Positions 18,081 to 26,738 of a stretch of DNA of 64,000 bases are shown piece by piece (the stretch's first letter is position 1; every line of letters starts with the position of its first letter). Source of the stretch: Kamptonema formosum PCC 10802 (GTDB lineage Bacteria; Cyanobacteriota; Cyanobacteriia; Cyanobacteriales; Oscillatoriaceae). A program made the translations under genes and the position numbers. The DNA is taken from NCBI RefSeq assembly GCF_000332335.1, contig NZ_KB235948.1, positions 4,371,413-4,435,412 of the forward strand, given 5' to 3'. The notes below the pieces were generated by a model. The model searched no databases and was not told where the DNA came from. It worked only from the letters and a program-made list of their open reading frames with translations.

Positions 18081-18743
18081 TTACTTAGCCGCTCGCAGTT
18101 CCTCGCGCAACATCTTTTGATATACCTCCGGCAAATCCCCCGTCATAGAATTGTCTTCTATGCCGTACCCCAGACTCGTCCAAGTCCCGGACAGCAGCCG
18201 CAACACCTCATTTAATTTTCCCTGGCGCAGCAGCTGTGGGATGTCCGCGCCCCAGGCGTAAGAATCGCTCAGCCAACCGTAAACCACGGCATCCTGAAAC
18301 TCAGGCTCAAAGCTGTAGGACTTCCACCAGAAAAACCCTCCGGGATGCGGGTGATAGTTCCTGGCTTTCTCTTCCCACGTCGTCGTCAGCATCTGATACC
18401 GACCGGCAGCTGTAGTGCAATTATTCTTATTGGGACCGGTGACAATTCTGATGCAGCGGTCAGGATGCCGGCTCAAATCCGCGACGTACTCACCGCCATA
18501 CAGGACAGAATAGGGCTGGGAAACATTGGACTCAGCGGCAGAGATGGTTCGCATCAGCGCCCTCACGTAGGGATCGCCCCCCCGCATCATCAGCGGCGGC
18601 AGCTGCTGGCCTGATAGGCCCAGCCGCCTCATCGGCCCACTGCCTGCCTGCCAGTACCACAGCAGGAACATCACGCCGGCAGCACAGGCGCAGCCTTTCA
18701 GGAAACTGTTCAGTGTATTTTCTTTGTCTATCTGTCTCAACAC
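18081..18743 (-). CDS. Membrane-anchored lambda-lysozyme-like muramidase (GH104 type)
   Basis: 220 residues. A transmembrane anchor at about 16-32 (GCACAAGVMFLLWYWQ) precedes a lysozyme-fold domain. TISAAESN carries the presumed catalytic Glu71, in the same context as Glu19 of phage lambda endolysin. Family features follow: PYSVLYGGEYVADLSRHPD, then TTAAGRYQMLTTTW and a helical C-terminus. It would cleave the MurNAc-GlcNAc glycosidic bond of peptidoglycan on the periplasmic face. No holin or spanin gene is beside it, so it is more likely a domesticated cell-wall enzyme than prophage lysis. It is not linked to the injection-system cluster 12 kb away. Confidence 0.8.
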   Translation of the reverse strand: MLRQIDKENTLNSFLKGCACAAGVMFLLWYWQAGSGPMRRLGLSGQQLPPLMMRGGDPYVRALMRTISAAESNVSQPYSVLYGGEYVADLSRHPDRCIRIVTGPNKNNCTTAAGRYQMLTTTWEEKARNYHPHPGGFFWWKSYSFEPEFQDAVVYGWLSDSYAWGADIPQLLRQGKLNEVLRLLSGTWTSLGYGIEDNSMTGDLPEVYQKMLREELRAAK

Positions 18744-18833
18744 ACACCACCCGTTCGTTCTCGCAGAACTTTCGACCCCTCTGACAGCTTAATGGCTCCC
18801 CGCCGGCACCCCCTCACATACGTTTGATTCACT

Positions 18834-18864
18834 CTTAAAAAATAGCCCGCTTTTGCAGGCTATT
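18834..18864 (-). terminator. Intrinsic terminator after the SDR gene
   Basis: On the minus strand AATAGCCTGC - AAAA - GCGGGCTATT forms a 10-bp stem (one G-T pair) followed directly by TTTTTT. It lies 67 bp downstream of the stop codon at 18931, in the right orientation. The clearest intrinsic terminator in the window. Confidence 0.8.
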
Positions 18865-18930
18865 GCCTTCTATTATTGTAGCATATGTCCGGACTATAAT
18901 GAAAAACTATACAGCCGGATAATAAAAATG

Positions 18931-19590
18931 TCAGCTCACACCGGCAAACAGCTGCTCAAAAGTCTTCTCAGGAGCATCTGCCTTAGTGATGACTTCGACT
19001 ATTTTATTGCGCGCTGCCGGTTGAGAGAGGGCCTCCACGGACACGAGGGCCACCTTGGTGCGGGGAATGCGGCCATCAAACAGGGTGTCCGCACCGGACA
19101 TCACCACCGGCTCACCGGTGTCCTCATTGAGCAGACCGCCGGGACGGACAATTGTATAAGTCAGCCCGCTTTTCTGGAGGTACTCCTCGGCTTGTTTCTT
19201 CCAGAGCAAAATCAGCCAAAACAGGTTGAGCGGGTGGAACAGCTGGGAGACGCACAGAGAAGACACCAGGACAAAATGCTCGACGCCTTTCGCTTTGGCC
19301 ACATCCACCAGATTTTTAGTGCCCTCCAAGTCCACCTGGTAAGGGCCGGTGGGGTCAAAGCTGGGCCTTGCGCCGGTGGCGCACAGCAGCACCGTGCTGT
19401 CACCGAGAGCAGCGCTGAGGCTGTCCCTGTCCAGGACATCGCCGGTGACTAACTCTGCCTCCTCTGGCAGAATTGCCCTGCCGGTTTCCAAGTTGCGAAC
19501 CAAAGCGCGGACGGGAATCTGCCGTTTGACTAACTCTCGGACAATTCGGCGACCCGTCTCGCCGGTAGCCCCTGCTACAAATGCTTTCAT
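18931..19590 (-). CDS. NAD(P)-binding atypical short-chain dehydrogenase
   Basis: 219 residues. N-terminal Rossmann motif GATGETG (8-14) and an Arg-rich segment after beta-2 (ALVRNLETG), typical of NADP binding in atypical SDRs. Later LVSSLCVS, then a hydrophobic FWLILLWKKQAEEYL segment and TIVRPGGLL. This is the pattern of the NmrA/Tic62-like proteins common in cyanobacteria and chloroplasts. Length fits. Substrate unknown; regulatory NADP-sensor or oxidoreductase roles are both possible. It ends in the intrinsic terminator at 18834-18864; its upstream region contains a palindromic array. Confidence 0.85.
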   Translation of the reverse strand: MKAFVAGATGETGRRIVRELVKRQIPVRALVRNLETGRAILPEEAELVTGDVLDRDSLSAALGDSTVLLCATGARPSFDPTGPYQVDLEGTKNLVDVAKAKGVEHFVLVSSLCVSQLFHPLNLFWLILLWKKQAEEYLQKSGLTYTIVRPGGLLNEDTGEPVVMSGADTLFDGRIPRTKVALVSVEALSQPAARNKIVEVITKADAPEKTFEQLFAGVS

Positions 19591-19664
19591 AACTTGCGGT
19601 TAGTGGTTAATGGTTAGCGGAACTAAACGTGCCAGCGCAGGTGGGGCCAATCCCACCACTGGGC

Positions 19665-19822
19665 TGTGGGGCTTTAGCCCAACTACAAGCCTTTGGGCTA
19701 AAGCCCAACTACAAACCTTTGGGCTAAAGCCCAACTACAAACCTTTGGGCTAAAGCCCAACTACAAACTGTGGGGCTAAAGCCCAACTACAAACTGTGGG
19801 GCTAAAGCCCAACTACAAACTG
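19665..19822. repeat. GGGCTAAAGCCC palindrome array, seven units
   Basis: Units of 23-25 bp of the type GGGCTAAAGCCCAACTACAAACCTTT, each carrying the self-complementary GGGCTAAAGCCC, which would form a small hairpin. The spacer alternates between AAACCTTT and AAACTGTG, showing two sub-blocks that expanded separately. It lies between the SDR promoter and the DUF1997 gene. Not CRISPR: there are no unique spacers. Confidence 0.9.
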
Positions 19823-20169
19823 CGCCAGCGGATTTTCGGATCTGCCGGTGGGAGGAGGCACAATTGATTGCCGCACCCTGTCTTCTGGTTAAGCCGGCTA
19901 CACTCCAGTGTAAAGATTTATGGATTGATATCGATCGCTTCCCAACCCCCATCTCAATCACACACGAGGCTTCTGGGAAGATTTTATCCTGATTTCAGTA
20001 GCAGTAGAGGAGTGCGGGCTCACCCCACCCTTAAAAAAACTTGTCGGAAAGTCTGGCAGAATCACTGATCTCGCTACCCTGAGATCGCCTCTAAAGTAGA
20101 AAATGAAACCCCACCGACAAAGTTGTAGAGACAAGCAAACCGATTAACCAGCGCAGGAAAAGGGTGGTC

Positions 20170-20904
20170 ATGCAGTCACAACTCAGTGAAAGTCAAATGT
20201 TTGAAGTTTCCGAAGCCTTGTTAGAGTCCGGGTCAACCCTGGCCGTTGCCGGCGAGTTAGAAGCAGACGCGCCGCTGGCAAATGAGCAAATCTGGTTTCG
20301 CACTCACTTTGTCGGCAGGATGGAAATGCATGCCGGCGTTGAGGTTGTTGCTGATTATCTGAAGGCTCACCAGGGCTGGTTTCGCCGGTGCGCCCATCCG
20401 ATGAAGGCGGAACCCCTGGGCGAGAACGGTTACACGCTGACCGTCGGACGCTTTGGGGCGTTTGGCTATGAGGTGGAGCCCAAAATCGGCCTGAACATGA
20501 CCGTTGAGGAGGATGGGATCTACCGCATAGAGACAGTGCCGGTGCCGGATTACACCCCCCCGGGCTATGAGGTTGATTTTCAAGCCGTGCAAAAGTTGGT
20601 GGCAGCGGGGGATATGCCGGCGCAGGAGGGAGCACAAGCGCTCAACACTGCCATCACCCGCGTGGAGTGGCACTTGGATCTGGAAGTCGGCGTCTGGTTT
20701 CCCAAGTTTATTCAGGCGCTGCCCAAATCCCTGATTCAAAAAACCGGCGACCGGCTCTTGGCCCAAATCGTCAAACAGGTTTCCCGCCACTTGACCCACA
20801 AGGTGCAGGAAGATTTCCACGCCACTCTCGGCAGCGACGCTCTGGAAAGCTTTAAGAGATGGCGCTCCCGCAACCGCGATCGGGAAGTTTGCCAAGAGCG
20901 CTAG
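20170..20904 (+). CDS. DUF1997 family protein
   Basis: 244 residues from ATG 20170, with AGGAAAAGGG upstream; a GTG two codons earlier (20164) is the alternative. Matches the DUF1997 pattern of cyanobacteria and plastids: FRTHFVGRMEMHAGVEVVADYL near the N-terminus, FRRCAHPMKAEPLG, TVGRFGAFGYEVEPKIGL, then VEWHLDLEVGVWFPKFIQALP. It is soluble with a basic C-terminus (FKRWRSRNRDR). Its structure resembles a lipid-binding SRPBCC-type sheet by family knowledge, but no biochemical role is established. Single gene, no operon partner. Confidence 0.85.
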   Translation: MQSQLSESQMFEVSEALLESGSTLAVAGELEADAPLANEQIWFRTHFVGRMEMHAGVEVVADYLKAHQGWFRRCAHPMKAEPLGENGYTLTVGRFGAFGYEVEPKIGLNMTVEEDGIYRIETVPVPDYTPPGYEVDFQAVQKLVAAGDMPAQEGAQALNTAITRVEWHLDLEVGVWFPKFIQALPKSLIQKTGDRLLAQIVKQVSRHLTHKVQEDFHATLGSDALESFKRWRSRNRDREVCQER

Positions 20905-21042
20905 CACGGTCAGCTTGTGCCAGCAACCGGGTTTTTTTGGATGGCAGGGGGGTGCGCCGGCGGTGACTGCCCCCGGTTTCTTACCCCTTCAGAAGAATAC
21001 AAGACCTGCTTTCTACTGGGAGCCGCACCAGCCCCGCACTGA

Positions 21043-21203
21043 TATAGCAGTAGGCACTTAGGTTCGTACATTTCGGCCTCTTTTGCACCCCCGCACTCCG
21101 GCTCCTATTGTCCTAACCCATATTATTACTGGGATATAGACGTAGGGCAGCGTCTGGCTGCCCTGAAGGTCTAATGTTTTAACCCAAGTGAATACTGCGA
21201 TAT
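21043..21203. mobile_element. MITE-like element, family A, copy 3 (161 bp)
   Basis: Begins TATAGCAGTAGGCACTTAGG; right end (AAGTGAATACTGCGATA) is slightly decayed. The interior is nearly identical to copy 4 at 63262 (shared GTTCGTACATTTCGGCCT, GCACCCCCGCACTCCGGC and GGGATATAGACGTAGG) and to copy 1 in reverse complement. Non-coding. Confidence 0.8.
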
Positions 21204-21348
21204 TTCGCATTTAATTTGCACTGTCTATCTCTATGCCCGCGTTCTGTAGGGGCGCGCTTACCCGCCCCTACAGACTGTTAATGCGGCTCTGGAGGCTGTT
21301 CCCCCAATATCGGACAAGCAGATTAAAAGCCTAACAGCTCCTAACAGC

Positions 21349-21822
21349 TTATGACATTTTGCTGATAATCCTTTGCATAATTTCTAGGCCGGTGATAGCC
21401 TGCCAGCCAAACAGACCCACCAAACTGAGATTGAGAAGGATGTGGGTGTAGCGGGCCCAGTCAGCGCCTTTTTGCATGAAAGGAGACAGGGAGGCGGACA
21501 CGGCAATAATGCCGGTCATGCCCAAACCGGCGAGCAGGTGAGGCCCGACAAACAGCTTGCCGTTATTGATATAGGTGACAGCCATGCCGCCCAGAGTGCC
21601 GAGCACCATCAGCGCTAGCAGGGCAGAACCCACTTGGTAGTGCTTGAGGTTGTACTTGCCTTTAATCAGCTCTTTTCTCTTTTCTGGCTCAGCGGTTCGG
21701 GTGCGCTTCACCAGCACGCCCAGATACAGCGCGTAAAGAGTCAGTGCGAACAGCACCCACATTAAAGCGGGGTGGGCGAATTGGCTCCAGACTTTGACCT
21801 GTGCCGGGATCTCCAAGCTCAT
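21349..21822 (-). CDS. DUF4079 family membrane protein
   Basis: 157 residues, with four hydrophobic helices at about 17-37, 64-84, 92-110 and 128-147. Cyanobacterial DUF4079 proteins have this size and the conserved pattern seen here: FAHPALMW near the N-terminus, YNLKHYQVGSALLALMVLGTLGG, and GPHLLAGLG. Several conserved His suggest a cytochrome-b561-like fold with haem or metal ligands, which is inference. Located in the plasma or thylakoid membrane. Single gene, 140 bp from a MITE copy. Confidence 0.85.
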   Translation of the reverse strand: MSLEIPAQVKVWSQFAHPALMWVLFALTLYALYLGVLVKRTRTAEPEKRKELIKGKYNLKHYQVGSALLALMVLGTLGGMAVTYINNGKLFVGPHLLAGLGMTGIIAVSASLSPFMQKGADWARYTHILLNLSLVGLFGWQAITGLEIMQRIISKMS

Positions 21823-22407
21823 AGGATGCGAACATTTTTAAGAAACTTTATAAAACTTAGCACAATCTACATAATTTTTTAAACTTTCGCCACGAACTCT
21901 CACCTGTGCCGGCGGCTCCGGGACAGGGGGAGAGCGGGGGGGCTCGGTCGCGGGGCTGTTCTGGCTCTCTGCAGCGGGGGAACGCAGTCGCGGGGCCGCC
22001 CTTTAGGGGAGATCGCTGTGCCGGTGTCCAATACCAGAACCGCTATAATTGCCAGTCTGCAAAGCTAGTCTTGTGAGAGCCCCTGACCTTTTATCCCCGC
22101 TCGATACAAATCTCTCCCCCCCGGTGGCTTTTCAGGTCAGGGAGGAAGTTTACAGTTTACGATTAAATGATTTTCAAAAAAATCCGAGTTTAGACCGGTA
22201 TTGTATATATGCTTTCAGCCGGATATTATAAAATTTGCTTCAAACCTGTCCCCCAGATGCCCTTTGCCCTGTGCCGGGGTGCCGGTGATACCGATTTTGA
22301 AAGCACAGGATCTATGTCAACTTGGGAGAAATTCCCCGCCCTCACCCCGCCCCCCCGTCCTTTCGGGGGTGGGTTTTTGAGATATGGGGTATTTTGAGGC
22401 GCGCAAA
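21823..22407. other. Intergenic region
   Basis: About 580 bp between the DUF4079 start and a duplicated repeat. G/C-rich blocks near 21905-22030, an A/T-rich stretch at 22140-22250. No coding sequence or recognised RNA. Confidence 0.4.
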
Positions 22408-22625
22408 AGGGGGATAACAGGATTCCGAATCAGCTACCACTCACGGGATGTTCGGTTTACCGCATAAGAAATTACGGGAAACCGAAGCAAGAGTGCTATC
22501 GGCTGCAGACAGCCGTCACCCCTGTCGCGAAATGCCCGCAGAAGGGGGATCTCACCATTCCGACTCAGCGATTACTCACGGGATGTTCGGTTTACCGCAT
22601 AAGAAATTACGGGAAACCGAAGCAA
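22408..22625. repeat. 83-bp direct repeat with internal hairpin, two copies 135 bp apart
   Basis: Copies at 22408-22490 and 22543-22625. The 50-bp core is identical; it starts CTCACGGGATGTTCGG and contains the inverted pair TTCGGTTT ... AAACCGAA. The outer 30 bp differ at several positions. Unlike the other repeat families I see it nowhere else in the window. It lies 175 bp upstream of the ankyrin gene, so it may be regulatory. Confidence 0.75.
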
Positions 22626-22799
22626 AAGTGGAGAGCTTACAGGGATGGGGAACGGTAGTTGGAGGCCAAACGAAAAAACCTGCCCCTGCAAGGTCCCCCC
22701 GTCACCCCCGCCCCCAGTCAGGCTCTCAGCCCACCGGCTTGCTGATTCGTCCGATTTAACGATAAGTTGACAGAGATTTCCATCGGATGACGCGCTGTC

Positions 22800-24194
22800 A
22801 TGAGCTCCAAGCACGATGTTTTATTAATACGGGCGGCCAAAAGTGGCGATGTGAAGCAGGTGCAAACCTCGCTTGCCCGGGGTGCTTCTGTCAATGCCAC
22901 CGATCGAGATGGCACGACCGCTTTAATGTTTGCCGCCCAGTATGGCTACAGCGAGATTGCCCGCGTGCTGCTCGATGCCGGTGCGGATGTCAATCAGGCC
23001 AGAAAGCGGTTTGGCGTAACGCCGCTGATGCTAGCATCTGCCGCAGGGCAGATTGACACGGTGCGCTTTTTGATAGAAAATTGCGCGGACTTGAACGCCA
23101 AAAATGATGATGGCAGTACGGCACTGATGGTGGCAGCCCTAAAAGGGCATTTGGAAATTGCCCGCACGTTGCTGGCTGCCGGTGCGGATGTGAGTGTCCA
23201 GGACCTCGATGAGGACAGTGCGCTGAAACTGGCAGTAGACACCGGCAGGGCGGATCTGGTAAAACTCTTGCTGGAACACGGGGCGTCTTACCAGCTGAAA
23301 AACGGCAGGACGCCGCTGATGCGAGCCGCTGAGCGAGGGGATGTGGCAGTGATGGAAATTTTGCTTGCAGCCGGCGCGGATGTCAGCGCCCGAGACAGCG
23401 AGGGGGAGACGGCGCTGATTCTGGCAGCAGACGGCGGGCACACCGGCGCGGTGCGAGTTCTGAGCGCAGCGGGTGCTCCCGTGAATGCCAAAAACCGCGA
23501 GGGCTGGACAGCGCTGATGGCGGCAGCAGCGGGAGGCGATCTGGAAACCGCCACCGCCCTCCTGGATGCCGGTGCGGAGATCGGTGCTAAAAACAAGGAT
23601 GGCGAGACGGCCTTAAACTTGGCGGCGGTGGAAGGGCACGCCGGCGTGTTGCAACTCCTGATCGAGCGGGGGGCTGACGTTTCCGGGAGGAACCAGCTGG
23701 GGGACACCGCGTTAATGGTGGCCGCTTTGCACGGTGACAGTGAGATCGTGGAAACCCTGCTTTTGGGCGGCGACAAGCAGCAGGTAGCCTCTTTAGTGAA
23801 TGCCAGAAGCGGCGGGGAAACGGCGCTGACGCTGGCCGCCTCTGCAGGCCACACCCAGACGGTGAAAGTGCTCCTCAGTGCCGGCGCTCACCCCAACACG
23901 CGCTCCGGAGACGGGAAAACGCCGCTGATGCGAGCGGCGGAAAACAGCAGCACCGGCATCATGCAAGCCCTGCTGGCCAGTGGCGCAGACCCCAATCTCC
24001 AAGACAGCGCCGGTGCCACAGCCCTGATGTGGGCCGTCCACCGGGGGCATGCCGGTGCCGCTCAAATCTTGACACAAGCCGGTGCTGACGTTAACCTGAA
24101 AAACCGGGGCGGCTACACCGCTCGCATGATTGCGGAATTGAACGGCAACAAGAACTTGGTGCGGTTGCTTGTGGCCGCCGGCGCTCGAGACTAG
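22800..24194 (+). CDS. Ankyrin-repeat protein (about 13 repeats)
   Basis: 464 residues from ATG 22800. Nearly the whole protein is ankyrin repeats of about 33 residues with the consensus DGxTALMxAAxxGHxEIxxxLLxAGADVNxx (for example near 38-70, 105-137, 236-268). No signal peptide, transmembrane segment or extra catalytic domain, so a cytosolic binding solenoid is most likely. Partner unknown. One linker (GGDKQQVASLVNARSG, about 323-338) is longer than the others and may mark a repeat boundary. The coding sequence is rich in the octamer TGCCGGTG. No operon partner. Confidence 0.93.
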   Translation: MSSKHDVLLIRAAKSGDVKQVQTSLARGASVNATDRDGTTALMFAAQYGYSEIARVLLDAGADVNQARKRFGVTPLMLASAAGQIDTVRFLIENCADLNAKNDDGSTALMVAALKGHLEIARTLLAAGADVSVQDLDEDSALKLAVDTGRADLVKLLLEHGASYQLKNGRTPLMRAAERGDVAVMEILLAAGADVSARDSEGETALILAADGGHTGAVRVLSAAGAPVNAKNREGWTALMAAAAGGDLETATALLDAGAEIGAKNKDGETALNLAAVEGHAGVLQLLIERGADVSGRNQLGDTALMVAALHGDSEIVETLLLGGDKQQVASLVNARSGGETALTLAASAGHTQTVKVLLSAGAHPNTRSGDGKTPLMRAAENSSTGIMQALLASGADPNLQDSAGATALMWAVHRGHAGAAQILTQAGADVNLKNRGGYTARMIAELNGNKNLVRLLVAAGARD

Positions 24195-24285
24195 CCCCGC
24201 GCTGCCGAAATAATGGCTTCAAGTCGGGCCAGTACCCGCTCCTGTTGCAAAATTAACCCAAAATTAACGCCATATCATCTAAAAT

Positions 24286-24687
24286 GTACAGGCACGAGCA
24301 AGGCGATCCCGATACAGGCATGCTGAGTGCCTGTCAGGGAACCGGACGGGCTGCGACCCGCCAGTGATGGGGGTGGCATCCGGAGGAGGGGGAGCAATAG
24401 GCGTACTCAGGTGGCAGCCCTTACAGAAACTTTGTTTTTGCCAGTCCGGTGAAAACAAGCGCCAGGGTGGGGCGATCGGGCGAGTGATTGCCAGAACGCA
24501 ACTAGCTGCTAGCTCCCTTCAACCGCGCTCCGGCTAATAGCAGCACTCAGTTGGGCGGCTGGGTGAGCCGTATCAAGGTTGCATCACTCAAAGGTCAATC
24601 TCGGTTGTTGAGCAGCCCCAGCGACTGATTTAGCCAAAAATAGCTTGCAAAACCCAATTTAAGAGTGTGTGGATAAGTTTGCGGAAC
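24286..24687 (+). promoter_or_regulatory. Structured 5' leader of the amidase gene, candidate riboswitch of unassigned class
   Basis: A likely -10 box TAAAAT at 24280-24285 begins a leader of about 390 nt. It opens with a 7-bp hairpin ACAGGCA-TGCTGAG-TGCCTGT (24314-24334). A three-way junction follows: CCGGA (24342-24346) pairs with TCCGG (24379-24383), enclosing CGGG-CTGCGA-CCCG (24347-24360) and CCA-GTGA-TGG, a GNRA loop (24361-24370). Genes for cell-wall hydrolases often carry c-di-AMP (ydaO) riboswitches, but the diagnostic ydaO 3' segment is missing, and only part of a cobalamin-like core can be seen. Class left open. Confidence 0.4.
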
Positions 24688-26496
24688 ATGAGAAATGTCA
24701 ACCAAGATTTAGGTTTGCCCAGCCGGCACAAATACCCTAAAAAAGGTCGCTGGCTGGGTTGGGTACTGCCGGGCTTGTTAGGTGCTTTGATTCTGGCATC
24801 CTCCGCCGAAGCCGCTCAGCTGAAAGCCTGGCGGTTTGACACCAATCAGAACCGGCTGTTTTTTACCACAGATGGCGGCGTTCAGCCCAAGGCACAGCTG
24901 GCGTTTAACCCGACGCGCCTGGTCATCGACCTGCCAAAGACGACGCTGGGGCGCTCGCCGGTCAGCCAGGCGGTGGGCGGCGCGATTAAAGCGCTGCGGG
25001 TGGGGCAGCTGAACTCGGATACGGCTCGGATTGTGATTGAACTGGCGGACGGGTACACCATAGACCCGCAGCAAGTGCTGTTCCAGGGGATTTCTCCCAA
25101 CCAGTGGACAGTGCAGCTGCCAACTCCCCAGCGCCTCAATCAAGCGTCCCGCCCTTCGCAGCTCTCAGCAGCAAACCAGACTCGGCTGGAGGACATCGAG
25201 GTCAAGGCAGAGGGGCTGGTGATCCGCACCAGCGGGCAACTGCCACAGATTGACGTCAAGCGGAGTCGGGACCGCTCCTGGACGACGGTTGATATCCCCG
25301 GCGCTACTCTGTCGCCCCAGCTGACAAGCCGAACTTTGGACATTAATCGCAATGGGGTCAGCAGCCTGCAGGTGACGCAGCTGCAAACTTCGCCGCCGGT
25401 GGCCCGCTTGACGCTGATTATGGCTCCCACCAGCCCGGACTGGCAGGCTGGAACCGCACCGGGAGGGGTGGCCCTGTGGCCGCAGGGCGGATTGGCCCCC
25501 AGCATCGGGGCTGAAAGCAGTCTGGCTACCATTGAGTCGGTGGAGATAGCCGGCAATGGCACTCAACTTTTGGTGAGGGCGAACGGGCCCCTCTCTTACA
25601 CCACGGGGTGGGACCGGTCCACCGCAGCCTACCGGATCGCGATTGCTAACGCCCAGCTGGCTGACTCCTTGAGCGGTCGCCAGCAACAGGACAGCCCGGG
25701 GGTTAGATGGGTGGAAGCTCAGCAGCAAGACGCGCAAACGGTTGTGCTTCTGGTTCAACCGGCTGCCGGCGCTCAGATTCAGGGAGTGCGCCAGCTCAGC
25801 GACCGGGATCTGTTCGTGCAAGTCACGCCTCCGTCTGTGGCGACTGTCCCGCGCTACAACCCGCCGGCGGCAGTTGCGCCCCCCCCTCTCCCGACTCGCT
25901 TGCCCCTGCCGGCACGGACTAATCTCCCCTCTACAACCCCCCGCCGCGCCAATGACCGGGTTGTGGTGGTGGTCGATCCGGGGCATGGGGGCGGGGATGC
26001 CGGCGCTATCGGCATTGGGGGGCTGCGAGAAAAGGATATTGTTCTCGACATCTCCCGCCAAGTGGCGGCAATCCTGGAGCAGCAAGGCTTGCAAGCTGTC
26101 CTGAGTCGCCAGGATGACCGGGAAATTGACCTGGAACCAAGGGTGCAGCTGGCCGATCGGGTGAATGCCACTCTGTTTGTCAGCATCCACGCCAATGCCA
26201 TTGATATGACTCGCCCCGATGTCAATGGCATTGAGACTTACTATTACGACAGCGGCTATGACATGGCTCGCACTATCCACAACAGTGTTCTGCAAGCCAC
26301 GGGGGCTCCCGACCGCGGGGTGCGTTCCGCTAGATTTTATGTCCTCCGCAAGACTTCTATGCCCGCTGTTTTGGTGGAAGTCGGTTTTGTCACCGGCGCT
26401 GAGGACGCTCCCAAATTGGCTGACCCCGCTTACCGCACCCGACTAGCACAAGCGATTGCTCGCGGGGTTATGCAGTACGTTCAGCGAATGCGCTAG
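24688..26496 (+). CDS. amiC: N-acetylmuramoyl-L-alanine amidase with AMIN domain(s)
   Basis: 602 residues from ATG 24688 (a GTG at 24667 is possible). Signal peptide up to about residue 43 (LLGALILASSAEAA). An AMIN targeting domain follows at about 44-145 and a second related segment at about 165-260. A Pro-rich linker leads to the C-terminal amidase_3 domain. Zinc ligands are visible: His433 in VDPGHGG, Glu448 in REKDI, His501 in SIHANA; catalytic Glu564 is in VEVGF. It cuts the bond between MurNAc and the stem peptide; in filamentous cyanobacteria AmiC enzymes drill septal nanopores, and that role is inferred here. Preceded by a long structured leader. Confidence 0.92.
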   Translation: MRNVNQDLGLPSRHKYPKKGRWLGWVLPGLLGALILASSAEAAQLKAWRFDTNQNRLFFTTDGGVQPKAQLAFNPTRLVIDLPKTTLGRSPVSQAVGGAIKALRVGQLNSDTARIVIELADGYTIDPQQVLFQGISPNQWTVQLPTPQRLNQASRPSQLSAANQTRLEDIEVKAEGLVIRTSGQLPQIDVKRSRDRSWTTVDIPGATLSPQLTSRTLDINRNGVSSLQVTQLQTSPPVARLTLIMAPTSPDWQAGTAPGGVALWPQGGLAPSIGAESSLATIESVEIAGNGTQLLVRANGPLSYTTGWDRSTAAYRIAIANAQLADSLSGRQQQDSPGVRWVEAQQQDAQTVVLLVQPAAGAQIQGVRQLSDRDLFVQVTPPSVATVPRYNPPAAVAPPPLPTRLPLPARTNLPSTTPRRANDRVVVVVDPGHGGGDAGAIGIGGLREKDIVLDISRQVAAILEQQGLQAVLSRQDDREIDLEPRVQLADRVNATLFVSIHANAIDMTRPDVNGIETYYYDSGYDMARTIHNSVLQATGAPDRGVRSARFYVLRKTSMPAVLVEVGFVTGAEDAPKLADPAYRTRLAQAIARGVMQYVQRMR

Positions 26497-26599
26497 ATAT
26501 GCCACTGGGCAACACCCTGTTTCCAACCTTGAGTGGGCTGAAATTCTGGGTTAACCTGTATAGAGTAAGTCTAAATGATTTACTCAACCGCTCTTGGCC

Positions 26600-26634
26600 C
26601 AGAACCCCGGTTTCTTAAAGAAACCGGGGTTCTG
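26600..26634. repeat. Palindromic repeat, family P, after amiC
   Basis: AGAACCCCGGTTTCTT-AAAGAAACCGGGGTTCT, perfect stem with compensated changes relative to the 10601 copy. It sits 104 bp after the amiC stop and could terminate transcription, but no T-tract follows. Confidence 0.75.
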
Positions 26635-26738
26635 AAATTTACACGAATTATTTAAACTCGCTATATCAACTTTGCTCTATCTTTTCCCTGCGGTATTCAA
26701 GCACCCAACTTCTGTTGTGTTTCTGGAGGTATATCGCT

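Noticed and set aside
18081..18743. Prophage lysis cassette
   Set aside because: The lambda-type muramidase has no holin, spanin, integrase or structural phage genes beside it; the contractile tail genes lie 12 kb away and lack head, portal and terminase genes, so they are an injection system, not a prophage.
19665..19822. CRISPR array
   Set aside because: Units are 23-27 bp with no unique spacers; each is a hairpin-forming repeat in direct contact with the next, and no cas genes are nearby. The same holds for the arrays at 30952, 45594 and 63713.
24330..24390. Cobalamin riboswitch
   Set aside because: GGGAACCGG and CTGCGACCCGCCAGTG look like part of the core, but the GGTG-AA-TCC arm is missing and the gene is an amidase. 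Kept only as an unassigned structured leader.
25165..26295. 376-codon minus-strand frame over the amidase gene
   Set aside because: Antisense shadow; the plus strand encodes a clear amidase with catalytic residues.
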